Of a stretch of DNA of 64,000 nucleotides, positions 63,424-64,000 are shown piece after piece (the stretch's first letter is position 1; each line of letters opens with the position of its first letter). The position numbers were made by a program, and so were the translations under genes. The stretch comes from an uncultured Pelagibacteraceae bacterium. GTDB lineage: Bacteria > Pseudomonadota > Alphaproteobacteria > Pelagibacterales > Pelagibacteraceae. The notes beneath the pieces were generated by a model that saw only the letters and a list, made by a program, of their open reading frames with translations, searched no databases and was not told the origin of the DNA. The stretch is taken from NCBI GenBank assembly GCA_902635685.1, contig CACPOY010000001.1, positions 159,417-223,416 on the forward strand. Reading direction: 5' to 3'.

Positions 63424-64000
63424 TTTTTTTGGATTCTTAAATCTTCAACTAATATAATGCTAGCTATAACATCCTTAACATCAAGGATTTCTTTAGCCTC
63501 TTTTATGACTTCATTTTTTTCATCTTTGGTAGTTGCAATTCCATAAATGAAAATTTTCTTTTTATATGTATCAATCTGATAGTTTGAAGCTTTTATTTTT
63601 TTATTTAAAATAATTGCAGTTCTTAGTTGAGATGTAATTAAAATATCTTTTGCAGATTGTTTAAAATTAAATTCTTCTTTTATCTTAATATCGTTTCTAA
63701 CAGATCTTACTCCAAGAGTTTCCCAAGCTAATTTAGTTAATTGAAGCTTTTCCTCAGGATTTTCAACTTTTCCAGTCAAAAAAAATCTTCCATCTAAAAC
63801 TTGAATATCAATTGCAAACAAATATTTCTTATCTCTCAATAACATTCGCGCGGTAAAATTTTTTTCCATTATTGAGTCATCTATCTGAGTCCCAACTGAT
63901 CTCGGATCAAAAGCTACGCTTACTCCTGTCCCAAAAAAACCTTTAGATCCTACCCCAGCACAACTCGATAAAAATATTAAAAAAACTGAGAATATTATTA
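63420..64000 (-). CDS. BON-domain lipoprotein (5' end outside window)
   Basis: ORF-track start 63869 is internal; the frame continues to the window edge with a lipobox (ILSVFLIFLSSCAGVGSKG) followed by two BON-like domains (LDGRFFLTGKVENPEEK, KKIFIYGIATTKDEKNEVIKEAKEILDVKDV). Confidence 0.82.
   Translation of the reverse strand, partial: IIFSVFLIFLSSCAGVGSKGFFGTGVSVAFDPRSVGTQIDDSIMEKNFTARMLLRDKKYLFAIDIQVLDGRFFLTGKVENPEEKLQLTKLAWETLGVRSVRNDIKIKEEFNFKQSAKDILITSQLRTAIILNKKIKASNYQIDTYKKKIFIYGIATTKDEKNEVIKEAKEILDVKDVIASIILVEDLRIQKN

Noticed and set aside
1-64000. CRISPR arrays, transposons, prophage, rRNA operons
   Set aside because: No direct-repeat arrays, transposase, integrase or rRNA sequences recognised on reading the window.

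Overview
AT-rich, tightly packed window typical of a streamlined alphaproteobacterium; gene content and order suggest SAR11/Pelagibacterales, inferred without any database search. Most of it is core housekeeping: gltBD, a pyruvate dehydrogenase operon, fdxA-carD, argH-lptM-lysA, dnaA-dnaN-rpsT-mutM, ubiE-ubiB-coaBC-dut, fabA-fabB-fabI, nusA-infB-rbfA-rpsO-pnp, metK-lnt-ybeY-phoH-miaB-fur-tsaB, trpS-murJ and maeB, plus two tRNAs. The best candidate for something new is an apparent iron/peroxide module at about 35.65-39.6 kb. It contains an Irr-type regulator (HHH motif), katG, an Asp/Asn-hydroxylase-like 2OG oxygenase, a DUF2061 membrane protein, and a 59-aa protein with three CxxC motifs missing from the ORF track. 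Matching Irr/PerR-like operators lie upstream of both irr and katG, and two Fur-like boxes spaced 30 bp apart lie upstream of the CxxC gene. A second candidate is a 25-aa protein, MPKRRKKAKKAKKKAKKKAKKRRRR, with a good Shine-Dalgarno and a perfect 8-bp inverted repeat in its leader. It sits next to a CarD with a long Lys-rich N-terminal extension. Other points of interest are an AceE with an N-terminal lipoyl domain, a 22-bp palindromic hairpin ahead of nusA, loss of rimP/ylxR/truB from the nusA-pnp operon, and a truncated TsaB without rimI.
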